Origin: CAZRIE01 sp964600075
GTDB taxonomy: Bacteria > Bacteroidota > Bacteroidia > Flavobacteriales > Flavobacteriaceae
DNA length: 42,402 nt
Reading direction: 5' to 3'
NCBI GenBank assembly: GCA_964600075.1
Contig: CAZRIE010000028.1
Location: 1-42,402, forward strand
The number at the start of each line of letters is the position of its first letter. Position 1 is the first letter of the stretch. Below are positions 1 to 8,761 of this stretch, in pieces. The translations under genes and the position numbers were made by a program. The notes below the pieces were generated by a model that saw only the letters and a program-made list of their open reading frames with translations, had not been told where the DNA came from and made no database searches.

Positions 1-202
1 CTTACTTACAGCATGCAGCCATTTTATTGCCGTGGCTGCTTCTTGGCACACTATGATTAGCTGTGGAAAAAGTACAACGGACTTTTAGGTCCTTGCATAA
101 ATTAGCAAGGATTCCAGTTTAGGAAATCCGTCGTAATTAATTATAGATGGTATTGTACGCCATTTTTATTTTCTCCTCAACTTTTCTTTTCCATTTAACT
201 TT

Positions 203-1018
203 TTACTGATGTCCCATAAAAGCTTGTTTAATTTCATTTCTAAATTCTTCATCACCTATTGCCAAACGTTCGTTATACATTGCTTTTGCATCCTCACCAG
301 CCACATATCTAAGTTTTTGTTTGCCATCTGTTGCTGCTTCATAAACAACTTCTGAAATCTGTTCTGCAGTTGAATAATTTTTTTGAAGCTCCGGATCCAT
401 AAAAGCCGACATTACTTTTTGTGTTTGTTCCGTATAGGCTTCATGAGAAGTTGAAACAAGAGAGCGCTCTGCAAAATCAGTTTTTACCCCTCCAGGAGAT
501 ATTGTCTTTACACCAATATTGAGAGAGCCTAATTCAAAAGCTAGACTTTCACTCCATCCTTCTAATGCCCATTTTGTAGCATGATAGACAGAGAAGAAAG
601 GGAAGCTAACCAAACCGCCAATTGAAGTGGTTGTAATAAATAGACCCTTCTTTTGAGCCCTAAAATGAGGAATAAAAGCTTTTGTCACCCTCATTACTCC
701 CAAGAGGTTTGTATTAAGCTGTTGTACAATTTGATTATCTGTTGTGCCCTCAAAAGGTCCAGACAATCCATAACCAGCGTTGTTAAAAACCACATCAATA
801 TTACTCATTGAAATTGCCATCTTTACAGTTGAACTTATTTCGTCAACATTTGTTACATCTAGTGGAAGTATTGTAATGTTGTCAAATTTATTGAGTTCCA
901 ATCCATTATTCGGATTTCGCATTGTGGCGTATACGTTCCATCCTTTTTTAGCAAATAATTTAGCGGTAGCCTTTCCTAATCCCGAAGATGCACCTGTGAT
1001 AAAAATTGTCAATGCCAT
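203..1018 (-). CDS. SDR family NAD(P)-dependent oxidoreductase
   Basis: A 271-residue classical short-chain dehydrogenase/reductase, probably cytoplasmic. The N-terminus carries the Rossmann motif TGASSGLG (residues 8-15), followed by the NNAG structural motif (about 79-82), a Ser in TTTSIGG (about 130) and the catalytic YHATK (Y-x-x-x-K, about 144-148). The sequence runs on through SPGGVKTDF, as in SDRs that reduce or oxidise a substrate hydroxyl/ketone. The ATG at 1018 sits just before the first beta strand, so the start is natural. It is transcribed alone, divergently from menB. The substrate cannot be read from the sequence. Family assignment is secure. Confidence 0.93.
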   Translation of the reverse strand: MALTIFITGASSGLGKATAKLFAKKGWNVYATMRNPNNGLELNKFDNITILPLDVTNVDEISSTVKMAISMSNIDVVFNNAGYGLSGPFEGTTDNQIVQQLNTNLLGVMRVTKAFIPHFRAQKKGLFITTTSIGGLVSFPFFSVYHATKWALEGWSESLAFELGSLNIGVKTISPGGVKTDFAERSLVSTSHEAYTEQTQKVMSAFMDPELQKNYSTAEQISEVVYEAATDGKQKLRYVAGEDAKAMYNERLAIGDEEFRNEIKQAFMGHQ

Positions 1019-1242
1019 ATTTTGATTTTAAAATGTTTATTGGTTTAGTTTTTCCTAATTGCCCTCAACTATTGAGCAAAAAAGAGTTTAAATTCTCTTT
1101 AGTGAGCGATAACGAAGTTAGCCGATTTTAGAACAATTTCAAGTCCTCGTTTAACCCTTTTTTACAAAATTTACATACTACATATAGCTTAGAATCGATT
1201 GAGCTAGCAACTACTGGCGTTGACAGATGTCATAAGCAGAAT

Positions 1243-1276
1243 TTGACCTGTCCTTTACATAAATTGTGTTACTTTG
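1243..1276 (+). promoter_or_regulatory. Candidate Bacteroidota promoter for menB
   Basis: TTG at 1243-1245 and TTACTTTG at 1269-1276 resemble the -33 TTG and -7 TAnnTTTG elements of Bacteroidota sigma factors. The spacing is 23 bases, the upper end of the usual range, and one -7 base differs from consensus. Transcription would begin near 1282, between the ORF's first possible start and the ATG at 1299, which favours 1299 as the menB start. Confidence 0.4.
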
Positions 1277-1298
1277 TAATGCAGAAAAAAAGCAAACC

Positions 1299-2141
1299 AT
1301 GCAGAATCCCGACTGGAAAACCGCCAAAAAATTCGAAGATATTACCTATAAAAAACGTAACGGTGTGGCGCGCATCGCCTTTAACAGGCCCAATATACGC
1401 AATGCATTCCGACCGAAAACCACAAGCGAACTATACCAAGCCTTTTACGATGCACAAGAAGATACGTCCATTGGCGTAGTCTTGCTTTCCGCAGAAGGCC
1501 CTTCTACAAAAGATGGGGTCTATTCATTCTGTAGCGGGGGCGACCAAAAGGCTAGGGGAGAACAGGGGTATGTAGGTGAAGACGGCATGCACCGCTTGAA
1601 TATTCTTGAAGTACAGCGTCAGATACGTTTTATACCCAAAGCGGTGATTGCGGTAGTTCCTGGTTGGGCGGTCGGGGGTGGCCATAGCCTTCATGTGGTA
1701 TGTGACCTGACATTGGCCAGTAAAGAACATGCCATATTTAAACAGACGGATGCCGATGTCACAAGTTTTGACGGAGGTTACGGCTCAGCGTATTTGGCCA
1801 AAATGGTTGGACAGAAAAAAGCGCGTGAAATCTTTTTCTTGGGGCGCAATTATTCGGCACAAGAAGCCTATGAAATGGGTATGGTCAATGCTGTTGTACC
1901 CCATGAAGAACTCGAGGATACAGCCTACCAATGGGCACAAGAGATTCTTGAAAAGTCACCAACTTCTATAAAAATGTTAAAGTTCGCCATGAACCTCACT
2001 GACGACGGTATGGTCGGACAACAGGTTTTTGCGGGCGAAGCGACTAGATTGGCCTATGGCACGGAAGAAGCCAAAGAGGGACGAAATGCCTTTCTCGAAA
2101 AAAGAAAACCTGATTTTGGCAAGGATAAGTGGATACCGTAA
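1299..2141 (+). CDS. menB: 1,4-dihydroxy-2-naphthoyl-CoA synthase (MenB)
   Basis: A 280-residue crotonase-fold enzyme that closes the second ring of the naphthoquinone (o-succinylbenzoyl-CoA to DHNA-CoA) in menaquinone synthesis. Family signatures are visible: FNRPNIRNAFRP near the N-terminus, CSGGDQKARG, the oxyanion-hole segment VPGWAVGGGHSLHVVCDLT and the TDADVTSFDGGYGSAYLA active-site block. The C-terminus ends in KRKPDFGKDKW, typical of MenB. The open frame extends 11 codons further upstream, but ATG 1299 gives the usual family N-terminus and lies downstream of a promoter-like element. No other men genes are in the window, so menB is separated from the rest of its pathway here. Length matches the family (270-285). 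Confidence 0.95.
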   Translation: MQNPDWKTAKKFEDITYKKRNGVARIAFNRPNIRNAFRPKTTSELYQAFYDAQEDTSIGVVLLSAEGPSTKDGVYSFCSGGDQKARGEQGYVGEDGMHRLNILEVQRQIRFIPKAVIAVVPGWAVGGGHSLHVVCDLTLASKEHAIFKQTDADVTSFDGGYGSAYLAKMVGQKKAREIFFLGRNYSAQEAYEMGMVNAVVPHEELEDTAYQWAQEILEKSPTSIKMLKFAMNLTDDGMVGQQVFAGEATRLAYGTEEAKEGRNAFLEKRKPDFGKDKWIP

Positions 2142-2153
2142 AACTCCCTTTAA

Positions 2154-2220
2154 TTTCATTCTTGCGAAGCCGGGAACCCATTTAGATGAAGAGCTGATTC
2201 CCGCCTCAGCGAGAATGAAA
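2154..2220. repeat. Imperfect inverted repeat / hairpin downstream of menB
   Basis: Arms 2154-2176 and 2198-2220 are 23 bases each and match at 19 positions when one is reverse-complemented, with a 21-base loop. Cores are CGGGAA on the left and TTCCCG on the right, each next to CATTCT/AGAATG. It starts 13 bases after the menB stop. It may act as a transcription terminator or be a copy of a dispersed palindromic repeat. There is no second copy in this window. Confidence 0.6.
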
Positions 2221-2437
2221 AAAATCGTCATATACCAGAAAGAGCCCTCCCCCCGTTAGGAAAAGGCTCTTTCATCGAGAACACTATATGAAAATGAAAA
2301 AATTAACTCCTTTTTTATTACATAATAAACTTACACCGAAGTACATTTAAATAGAAAATATTGTTGTGAGTTAAGGGAGATTTGTGGTGTAAGTTATGAA
2401 ACGTGATGTCTAGGCTTTTTTATGTAAAATTAATGGA

Positions 2438-3046
2438 ATGGATTTATCAAACTATATTTCTAATTGTTATAAATTACTTCCAAGTTTGCAGAAATATCAA
2501 AGCCCTTGGCAAATCACTACCGAGTTAGAGCGTTTTATCGAATTACACTTCGACAAACTTCCGAAAGGCGAATTCATCGTTAGCAATAAAATTGCAATCC
2601 ACAAATCTGTGCAAATAGAGCAGGGTGCAGTTATCAAATCGAATACAATTATTGAAAAAAACTGTATTGTCAAGGCCGGGGCTTACTTAAGAAACGGTGT
2701 TTATTTATCTGCTGATGTTTCAATCGGAGCGAATTGTGAAATTAAACAGAGTATCATTTTTCCAAAATCACGTATTGCCCATTTGAATTATGTAGGGAAT
2801 TCATTAATAGGAAACGATGTCAACCTAGAAGCAGGTTCGGTTTTGGCCAACCATTTTAATGAACGCGCAAACAAAACTATAGTTGTCAAAATCGGTGATA
2901 CAATTATCGATACCAAAACGACTAAATTCGGTTCAGTTTTAGGAGATGGTTCACGAATAGGGGCGAACGCTGTTTTAAACCCCGGTAGTATTCTTGAAAA
3001 GGATTCCATTATAAGGCGATTACAGTATTTGAATCAGTTGGAATAA
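2438..3046 (+). CDS. Left-handed beta-helix (hexapeptide repeat) protein
   Basis: A 202-residue protein whose residues about 45-190 consist of hexapeptide repeats with the [I/V/L]-G-x4 periodicity of left-handed beta helices (for example IEQGAVIKSNTIIEKNCIVK and SIGANCEIKQSIIF). Such domains are the acyltransferase half of GlmU-type UDP-GlcNAc pyrophosphorylases and of DapD/DapH-like trimers. No nucleotidyltransferase domain precedes it; the first 45 residues form a short helical lead. Substrate and true activity are therefore unknown. No signal peptide, so probably cytoplasmic. It converges with the serine hydrolase gene, with a single base between the two stop codons. The start at 2438 is the only sensible ATG. 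Confidence 0.85.
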   Translation: MDLSNYISNCYKLLPSLQKYQSPWQITTELERFIELHFDKLPKGEFIVSNKIAIHKSVQIEQGAVIKSNTIIEKNCIVKAGAYLRNGVYLSADVSIGANCEIKQSIIFPKSRIAHLNYVGNSLIGNDVNLEAGSVLANHFNERANKTIVVKIGDTIIDTKTTKFGSVLGDGSRIGANAVLNPGSILEKDSIIRRLQYLNQLE

Positions 3047-3047
3047 T

Positions 3048-4376
3048 TTATTGTATTGCCCCAATAATTCCTTTTAAAAAATTATTGATATTAAAGTCAG
3101 GCTCTTCGGCCAATCCAGTTCTGACAACCACCAAATCTTTAGAGGGAATGATAAAAACCCGTTGGCCCTGATAGCCATTTGCGGAATACATATCTCTAGG
3201 AACATCGGGGAATTTTCCATTAGCATTTAACCAAAAATGACCTCCGTAGGTTCCGTCGGAATGAAGTGTCGGTTTTGAAACATAGTTTACCCATTCGGAA
3301 TCAAAAAGTTGTTCCCCGTTCCAATTCCCTTTATTGAGGTACAATAAGCCGAATTTTGCCCAGTCTCTGGTATTTGCCCATGCGTACGACGAGCCTACAA
3401 AATTCCCCTTCATATCGGTCTCGATAAGCATAGAGTGCATCCCAATCTTATCGATAAGAGCTTTGTAGGGGAAATCGATATATTCCTGATGGGTGTTGAA
3501 TTGCTTCCTTAAAACTCCTGATAGGAGATTAGTAGTTCCCGAAGAATAATTCCAGACTTCGGTCGGTGGGGCGATGGCATTTTTTTCCGCTTGACCCTTG
3601 GTCATATCGGCATCCAAGAAAAGCATTTTGGTCACATCTGAAATCGAAGCGTAATCTTCATCCCAAGCAAGTCCGCTTTGCATCCGTAGCAAATGGTTTA
3701 GCGTAATCTCTTTTCGCTTATCGTTTTCCCAATCGCCAATTGGAGCAGCTTTGTTCAGGTCTATTTTACCTTGATATTCAAAAATGCCATATAAAGTGGC
3801 AAGTATACTTTTGGTCATGCTCCACCCGAGAATTGGGGTATCCTTGGAAAAACCATCTAAATACTTTTCGGCAATGATTTGGTTTTTATAAGCCACGAGA
3901 ACGGTACGCGTTTTTTGTGTTTCTGGGCTGGAAAACGCATCGTCCATGGCCTTATGCAATGCCTCATAGTCTACGTCCGCAAAAACCGAATCTTTTATTC
4001 CATGGTCACCATAAGGAAAGGGTAAACCATTTTTCGATTGGTTCCGATACGGAGTGGGAAGCCTCGTATTAGGGTCATAATCATCATTGACCAAAACACA
4101 ACCCAAACCTTCTTGGCAAATGGATTTTCGTTCCATTAGCCCAAAGACTGTGGCTTCGGCACCCTCACCATCGGTTTCAACGGCTGCCAAATTAATTAAA
4201 GGTACATCGTTGTCATTTTTTGTAACGGATTCTGAATCTCTATTCGTAATAAAAACTGTGGAAGCCATATTTTTAGACGCATAACCTGATATCATATTGA
4301 GTTTGGGGTATTGAGTATATACAACCGCGGCCAAAATGACCAACAAAACTAAAAGAAGACGTTTAATTAATTTCAT
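3048..4376 (-). CDS. Exported serine hydrolase, beta-lactamase class C / NylB-like
   Basis: A 442-residue protein with a hydrophobic N-terminal segment (residues 5-20) that would act as a signal peptide or membrane anchor, then a penicillin-binding-protein-like fold. The nucleophile motif SMTK (S186, K189) and the second motif YSS in NYSSGTTNL are clear. The family includes class C beta-lactamases, D-aminopeptidases, esterases and 6-aminohexanoate-dimer hydrolase (NylB). The length and the spacing of motifs fit the NylB-like branch better than AmpC. The true substrate (ester, amide or peptidoglycan fragment) is unknown. It is a single gene convergent with the beta-helix protein and divergent from the dehydrogenase at 4463. 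Confidence 0.88.
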   Translation of the reverse strand: MKLIKRLLLVLLVILAAVVYTQYPKLNMISGYASKNMASTVFITNRDSESVTKNDNDVPLINLAAVETDGEGAEATVFGLMERKSICQEGLGCVLVNDDYDPNTRLPTPYRNQSKNGLPFPYGDHGIKDSVFADVDYEALHKAMDDAFSSPETQKTRTVLVAYKNQIIAEKYLDGFSKDTPILGWSMTKSILATLYGIFEYQGKIDLNKAAPIGDWENDKRKEITLNHLLRMQSGLAWDEDYASISDVTKMLFLDADMTKGQAEKNAIAPPTEVWNYSSGTTNLLSGVLRKQFNTHQEYIDFPYKALIDKIGMHSMLIETDMKGNFVGSSYAWANTRDWAKFGLLYLNKGNWNGEQLFDSEWVNYVSKPTLHSDGTYGGHFWLNANGKFPDVPRDMYSANGYQGQRVFIIPSKDLVVVRTGLAEEPDFNINNFLKGIIGAIQ

Positions 4377-4462
4377 GCCATTTATTTGAATTGAAGATTA
4401 TGAATTGTGGCAAAAATAAGCCAATTTGCAAAACCCCATCTTTATTTTATAAATTGAAAATA

Positions 4463-5428
4463 ATGAAAGTACTCGTAGGTCTAAACATCCCCGACAGCGG
4501 AATAGAACTAATGCAAGAAGAAGGCATCAAAGTCACGAAATGGACCGAAGACCTGCCCATGACCTCTGAAGAATTCAACAAAGCGGTTAAAAACTATGAT
4601 GCGTTGTTGAGCACCGCCAATTATAAAATCGATGCCGAATTCCTCAAACAAAATAGGCATTTGAAAATAATATCACAGTTTGCAGTCGGTTATGATAATA
4701 TCGACATTGATGAAGCCATGAAATTGGGCATCCCGATTGGTAATGCGCCTGATTCCATGACGGACGCCACCGCAGATATCGCTTTTGGCCTCTTGTTGGC
4801 CACTTCACGGAAGCTATTTTATCATCATAAAAGAATTTCAAAGGGAGAATGGACACATTTTCGCCCTCAGTCATATTTGGGCGTGGAGCTGAAAAACAAG
4901 ACATTAGGTATTTTTGGTCTCGGAAGAATCGGTCTTGAATTCGCCAGACGATGCAAGGGTGCGTATAATATGAACGTGCTATATTGCAACCGAACAAAAA
5001 ATGAGGAAGCTGAAAAAAGTATCGGAGCCAAAAAGGTAAGTTTTGAGGAACTGCTAAGGCAAAGCGACGTGGTTTCCGCACACTGTGCATTGACCGAAAA
5101 AACAAAAAATACCTTCGATAAAACGGCATTTCAAAAGATGAAAAGTTCTGCCATTTTCATCAATACATCAAGGGGCCAAGTGCATAATGAAACGGATTTA
5201 ATAGCGGCATTAAGGAATGAAAAAATTTGGGGTGCTGCATTGGATGTTACTAACCCTGAGCCCATGGAAAAAGATAATCCGTTACTTTTTATGGAGAATG
5301 TTGCCATTACCCCTCATATCGGATCCGCAACTGTAGAAGCCCGTAATAGAATGTCTATCTATGCAGCAGAAAATATTATTGCATTTTATAGAGGGGAAAA
5401 AATTCCATATCATGTGAACAGTTTATAA
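4463..5428 (+). CDS. D-2-hydroxyacid dehydrogenase (glyoxylate/hydroxypyruvate reductase type)
   Basis: A 321-residue NAD(P)-dependent dehydrogenase acting on 2-hydroxy/2-oxo acids. The cofactor motif GLGRIG lies in TLGIFGLGRIGLEFARR. The catalytic trio is visible as Arg in INTSRGQVHNE, Glu in DVTNPEPM and His in ITPHIGSAT. The 2-hydroxyacid dehydrogenase signature region QFAVGYDNIDIDEAMKLGI is intact. The open frame begins 24 codons earlier with a TTG, but ATG 4463 gives the standard family start MKVLVGLNIPD. Cytoplasmic; substrate preference (glyoxylate, hydroxypyruvate or other) is not decided by the sequence. It stands alone between two minus-strand genes. Confidence 0.93.
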   Translation: MKVLVGLNIPDSGIELMQEEGIKVTKWTEDLPMTSEEFNKAVKNYDALLSTANYKIDAEFLKQNRHLKIISQFAVGYDNIDIDEAMKLGIPIGNAPDSMTDATADIAFGLLLATSRKLFYHHKRISKGEWTHFRPQSYLGVELKNKTLGIFGLGRIGLEFARRCKGAYNMNVLYCNRTKNEEAEKSIGAKKVSFEELLRQSDVVSAHCALTEKTKNTFDKTAFQKMKSSAIFINTSRGQVHNETDLIAALRNEKIWGAALDVTNPEPMEKDNPLLFMENVAITPHIGSATVEARNRMSIYAAENIIAFYRGEKIPYHVNSL

Positions 5429-5509
5429 AATATCTCAAGGTGTTTACCTATTTATTGAAAAATCACTTTTCCAACGAGATTATCACTTTTTTGAATTTGA
5501 ACTTGTTAT

Positions 5510-5911
5510 TTAAACTTTCTCCCACATCTTGTCCGGGCCTAGTTTAAAGCTTCCAATATGATTGAAATTGCATTCGTTTGGTGATATCAGCGAAAGAAAA
5601 GTACGCTCATCTTTTGTTTTGTAAAGGTGATATATCTTTCCGGCAATAGGTTCAAAATTGTATTTAGCACTGTACACCAAGTGGTTATACTCAAATTGCT
5701 CCATCATCTGTCGGTATTGCATTTCAATATCATTATATCTAGCCTTGAACTGGTTATTGGCGGTAACGATATTGGTGTTTTTCCAACTGGTAACGTCTGG
5801 GGGAACAATTTTCGGTGCAGCTACTCCGCTAGCGTACGGCAATAGGTTTGCGTTGTACGATTGGGTCTCTTCATCGAAGACTACTGTATCGGGTTTTTTT
5901 TCTTTTTTCAT
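5510..5911 (-). CDS. DUF2452 domain-containing protein
   Basis: A 133-residue protein starting MKKEKKPDTVVFDE. The sequence matches my knowledge of the DUF2452 family, common in Flavobacteriia: LPYASGVAAPKIVPPDV, then WK, a long helix ending in NHLVYSAKYNFEPIAGKIYHLY and a terminal beta-rich part. No signal peptide or membrane segment. Function is unknown in the family. The open frame could extend to 5977 using a TTG codon, but the ATG at 5911 gives the family-like N-terminus and I chose it. It is a single gene facing away from the cell-wall operon that starts at 6188. Confidence 0.85.
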   Translation of the reverse strand: MKKEKKPDTVVFDEETQSYNANLLPYASGVAAPKIVPPDVTSWKNTNIVTANNQFKARYNDIEMQYRQMMEQFEYNHLVYSAKYNFEPIAGKIYHLYKTKDERTFLSLISPNECNFNHIGSFKLGPDKMWEKV

Positions 5912-6187
5912 AGAATACAAATTTACATAAAATTGATATCCTAGGTTTGCATTCTCGAAGGGTATGGCTATCTTCAATAAGGTTAAATGTGAATTTTCAA
6001 CTTGAGAGGGTAATTTTGAATTGGTCTATTTGAATTCCATAACCGTTTGAGTGTAGATGATTGTAAAGATTTTACCGAAGATGAGATTATAGTTTGGGTC
6101 TATTGTCCTATTCCCTTTAACCAAAAAAACACTGGATTAATGAGAGTACAGACATTCTACTCTTGTAAAATCTTCTGAAATAATTTT

Positions 6188-6604
6188 ATGTATACCAGAA
6201 AATATTTGTGTGCCATCATTTTTCTGACGTTCGTCGCTTGCAATACGGATGATAAAAACTATATCTGGAAATCGATGGAAGTGACCGTATCCGCTTACAA
6301 TTCAACAATTGCCCAGACCGACGGTCAGCCCAGCTTAGCGGCATGGGGCGATACATTGGCGCCCGGCATGAAGGCCATTGCGGTATCAAGAGATTTAATC
6401 CGTCTTGGTCTCGAGCATAATACCCAAGTGAAAATCGATGGACTGGATGGGATATATTTGGTCAAAGATAAAATGCACTCTCGATGGCGAAAAAAAATCG
6501 ACCTCTACATGGGCACTAATGTCAAAAAAGCGAAAGAGTGGGGAAAGAAGACGGTCAACATTCAATATCGGGTCAAAAAAGATAATTCAGAACTAACCAA
6601 CTAA
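6188..6604 (+). CDS. 3D domain-containing lipoprotein
   Basis: A 138-residue predicted lipoprotein: signal segment with lipobox FVAC (Cys 18), then one domain with the 3D (Asp-Asp-Asp) double-psi beta-barrel pattern: VTVSAYNSTIAQTDG at the start, AVSRDLI in the middle and VKDKMHSRWRKKIDLYMG at the end. The fold is related to RlpA/MltA barrels and is linked with peptidoglycan binding or lytic transglycosylase activity. It is the first gene of a three-gene operon: only 2 bases separate its stop from the amidase ATG, and the third gene is an M14 peptidase. This supports a periplasmic cell-wall role. Confidence in the domain is good, in catalysis low. Confidence 0.85.
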   Translation: MYTRKYLCAIIFLTFVACNTDDKNYIWKSMEVTVSAYNSTIAQTDGQPSLAAWGDTLAPGMKAIAVSRDLIRLGLEHNTQVKIDGLDGIYLVKDKMHSRWRKKIDLYMGTNVKKAKEWGKKTVNIQYRVKKDNSELTN

Positions 6605-6606
6605 TA

Positions 6607-7278
6607 ATGAAGCTTAAATCCCTTATTTTATTGACATTCAGTCTGTTGTCGTCCTGTAAGCCTTCCATGAAAATCATTGATAAACCCATCATTTTTGATG
6701 AAGCACGCAATCAATTGACCTTAGACTACCTATCAGACCGTTACAGTTTGAAACAAGAAGAGCCAACAATAACCCCAAAAATGATTGTGCTCCACTGGAC
6801 GGTCATTCCAACTTTTGAAAAATCGTTTGAAGCATTCAATCCCTCTAACCTACCAGATTGGCGCCCGGATATCAAAAATGTTAGTGGACTGAACGTCTCT
6901 TCGCAATTTATGATAGATCAAGATGGCACAATTTATAGACTAATGCCAGAAACGAATATGGCAAGACATGTAATTGGGTTAAACCATTGCGCAATTGGAG
7001 TAGAGAATGTAGGTGGTGCTGAAGACATGCCTTTAACTGAGGCGCAGCTCAAAGCTAACATTTGGCTCGTCGAATACCTCACCGGAAAATATAATATCGA
7101 ATACCTGATCGGCCATTACGAATACACCAATTTTGAAGGACACCAACTTTGGTTGGAGAAAGACGATGGTTACCGTACCAAAAAGACAGATCCGGGTAAC
7201 GATTTTATGCAAAAGGTGCGTAAAGCGACCAAAAATCTTAATTTTAAGCCCGTACCGGTTAAACCCAAAACCCAATGA
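6607..7278 (+). CDS. N-acetylmuramoyl-L-alanine amidase, AmpD-like (Amidase_2) lipoprotein
   Basis: A 223-residue predicted lipoprotein (lipobox SSC, Cys 17) with an Amidase_2 domain. Probable zinc ligands are H63 in IVLHWTV, H170 in LIGHYEYT and D195 in KTDPGNDF; E133 in GVENVGG is the likely catalytic acid, equivalent to Glu116 in AmpD. Between H170 and the DPG motif there are about 15 more residues than in AmpD, an insertion that does not remove any key residue. The enzyme should cut the bond between N-acetylmuramic acid and L-Ala of peptidoglycan fragments on the periplasmic side. Its stop overlaps the next gene's start (ATGA), so the pair is translationally coupled. Confidence 0.92.
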   Translation: MKLKSLILLTFSLLSSCKPSMKIIDKPIIFDEARNQLTLDYLSDRYSLKQEEPTITPKMIVLHWTVIPTFEKSFEAFNPSNLPDWRPDIKNVSGLNVSSQFMIDQDGTIYRLMPETNMARHVIGLNHCAIGVENVGGAEDMPLTEAQLKANIWLVEYLTGKYNIEYLIGHYEYTNFEGHQLWLEKDDGYRTKKTDPGNDFMQKVRKATKNLNFKPVPVKPKTQ

Positions 7279-8741
7279 ACCTAAAGTTAACTACTGTAGC
7301 CTTTTTTACCATTTGCATTACCTACGGCCAGCAAAACGATATTACAACCTCACTTTACGAAACCTATGAGAAGTACAACGAAGTTATACTAGACAAACGC
7401 AGGGTAAAACACCATAATTTAAAACCCCTTATAGCCGATTACAGGAAGAATCCTAAGTTTTCGGTAGATAATGTTGGACAGTCCATCGAGGGGCGTGATT
7501 TATCTTTGATCAGTATTGGCGAAGGAAAAACCTCAGTTTTTCTTTGGTCTCAGATGCATGGGAATGAGCCTACGGCGACACAGGCTATATTCGATATTCT
7601 CAATTTTCTGGATAGTGATGATTTTAAGGAGGAAAAACAGGAAATCCTTAAAAATTGTACACTTCACTTTTTACCGATGCTGAATCCGGATGGGGCGGAA
7701 GTCTATCAGCGAAGAAACAGATTGGGAATCGACATCAACCGAGATGCCTTACAGCTTCAATCTCCCGAAGGGCAGACCTTAAAAAGGGTACGAGATAGTC
7801 TTCAGGCCGATTTCGGTTTTAACCTACACGACCAAAGCACCTATTATAATGCTGAACGTACTGAAAAGCCGGCCACGATTTCATACTTGGCACCGGCCTA
7901 TAATTACGAAAAGGAAATCAACGAAGTGCGCGCCAATGCCATGAAGGTAATCGTCTTTATGAACAACATCATTCAAAAATACGCTCCGGGCCAAGTAGGT
8001 CGCTATAACGATGATTTTGAGCCTCGTGCGTTCGGTGATAATATTCAAAAATGGGGAACGAGCGCGATTTTGATAGAATCGGGAGGCTATGCTGAAGATA
8101 TCGAAAAGCAAGAAATACGCAAGCTAAATTATGTCTCCATACTCTCTGCAATTTATACCATTGCCAAAGAAAACTATAAAGAAATTCCTTTGGATGAATA
8201 TGAGAAAATTCCTGAAAACGACCGTAAGCTCTTTGACTTGAAGATCGAAAATGTCACCTATGATTTACTAGGAAACGACTATATTTTAGACATTGGCATA
8301 AACCGACTGGAAGTCGATAAAGAAGAACATAGCGACTTCTGGTACAGTAGCCGAATTTTAGATCAAGGTGATTTGTCTACCTATTACGGTTACGAAACTC
8401 TTGACGCTACCGGTTATACAATCGTATCAGGCAAGGTATATCCAGAGGTTATGAAATCAAGCGAAGTACTCGGTAAACTAAAAATTGAATCTCTTTTAAA
8501 ATCACGTTATACTTATGTACGGCTGGAAAAAATCCCCAGCGAGAAGTTGGCTTCGCCTTTTCCAATCCATATCATTGGTAAAAAGTATGAAGTACCAGAT
8601 TTTAACATTGAAGTCGGTATCAACCCTACTTTTTTATTGGAGAAAGAGGGAGAGATCAAATATGCCATCATTAACGGTTTCTTAATCGACCTTCAACAAG
8701 GCATAAAAGGAAACTTTAGAAATGCAATGATTTATAGATAA
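7275..8741 (+). CDS. M14 family zinc carboxypeptidase, exported
   Basis: A 488-residue protein with a signal peptide (to about TYGQ, residue 19). The M14 metallocarboxypeptidase site is complete: H95 and E98 in QMHGNEPT, H185 in FNLHDQST and the catalytic Glu 268 in ILIESGGY. LNPDGAEVYQRRNRLGIDINRD is the usual substrate-binding loop (Asn-Arg pair). About 200 residues of extra C-terminal beta-rich sequence follow the catalytic domain. Co-transcribed after the amidase with a 4-base overlap, it could trim the stem peptides that the amidase releases. That role is inference; M14 members also hydrolyse ordinary peptides. Confidence 0.92.
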   Translation: MNLKLTTVAFFTICITYGQQNDITTSLYETYEKYNEVILDKRRVKHHNLKPLIADYRKNPKFSVDNVGQSIEGRDLSLISIGEGKTSVFLWSQMHGNEPTATQAIFDILNFLDSDDFKEEKQEILKNCTLHFLPMLNPDGAEVYQRRNRLGIDINRDALQLQSPEGQTLKRVRDSLQADFGFNLHDQSTYYNAERTEKPATISYLAPAYNYEKEINEVRANAMKVIVFMNNIIQKYAPGQVGRYNDDFEPRAFGDNIQKWGTSAILIESGGYAEDIEKQEIRKLNYVSILSAIYTIAKENYKEIPLDEYEKIPENDRKLFDLKIENVTYDLLGNDYILDIGINRLEVDKEEHSDFWYSSRILDQGDLSTYYGYETLDATGYTIVSGKVYPEVMKSSEVLGKLKIESLLKSRYTYVRLEKIPSEKLASPFPIHIIGKKYEVPDFNIEVGINPTFLLEKEGEIKYAIINGFLIDLQQGIKGNFRNAMIYR

Positions 8742-8761
8742 AAACACTTTGGTTTTGGCAC

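Noticed and set aside
1..202. Sequence before the SDR gene
   Set aside because: No frame, hairpin or promoter I can support; only the downstream end of the minus-strand SDR transcript would lie here.
4644..5129. 161-residue minus-strand frame inside the D-2-hydroxyacid dehydrogenase gene
   Set aside because: Antisense shadow of a recognised enzyme; composition (many F, R, S, W runs) is that of an antisense reading and no motif is present.
5980..6179. 50-codon plus-strand frame without ATG before the 3D-domain gene
   Set aside because: Protein-like in places, but there is no start codon, the composition (four Cys) is odd and a minus-strand frame in the same DNA looks equally plausible. Too ambiguous to list.
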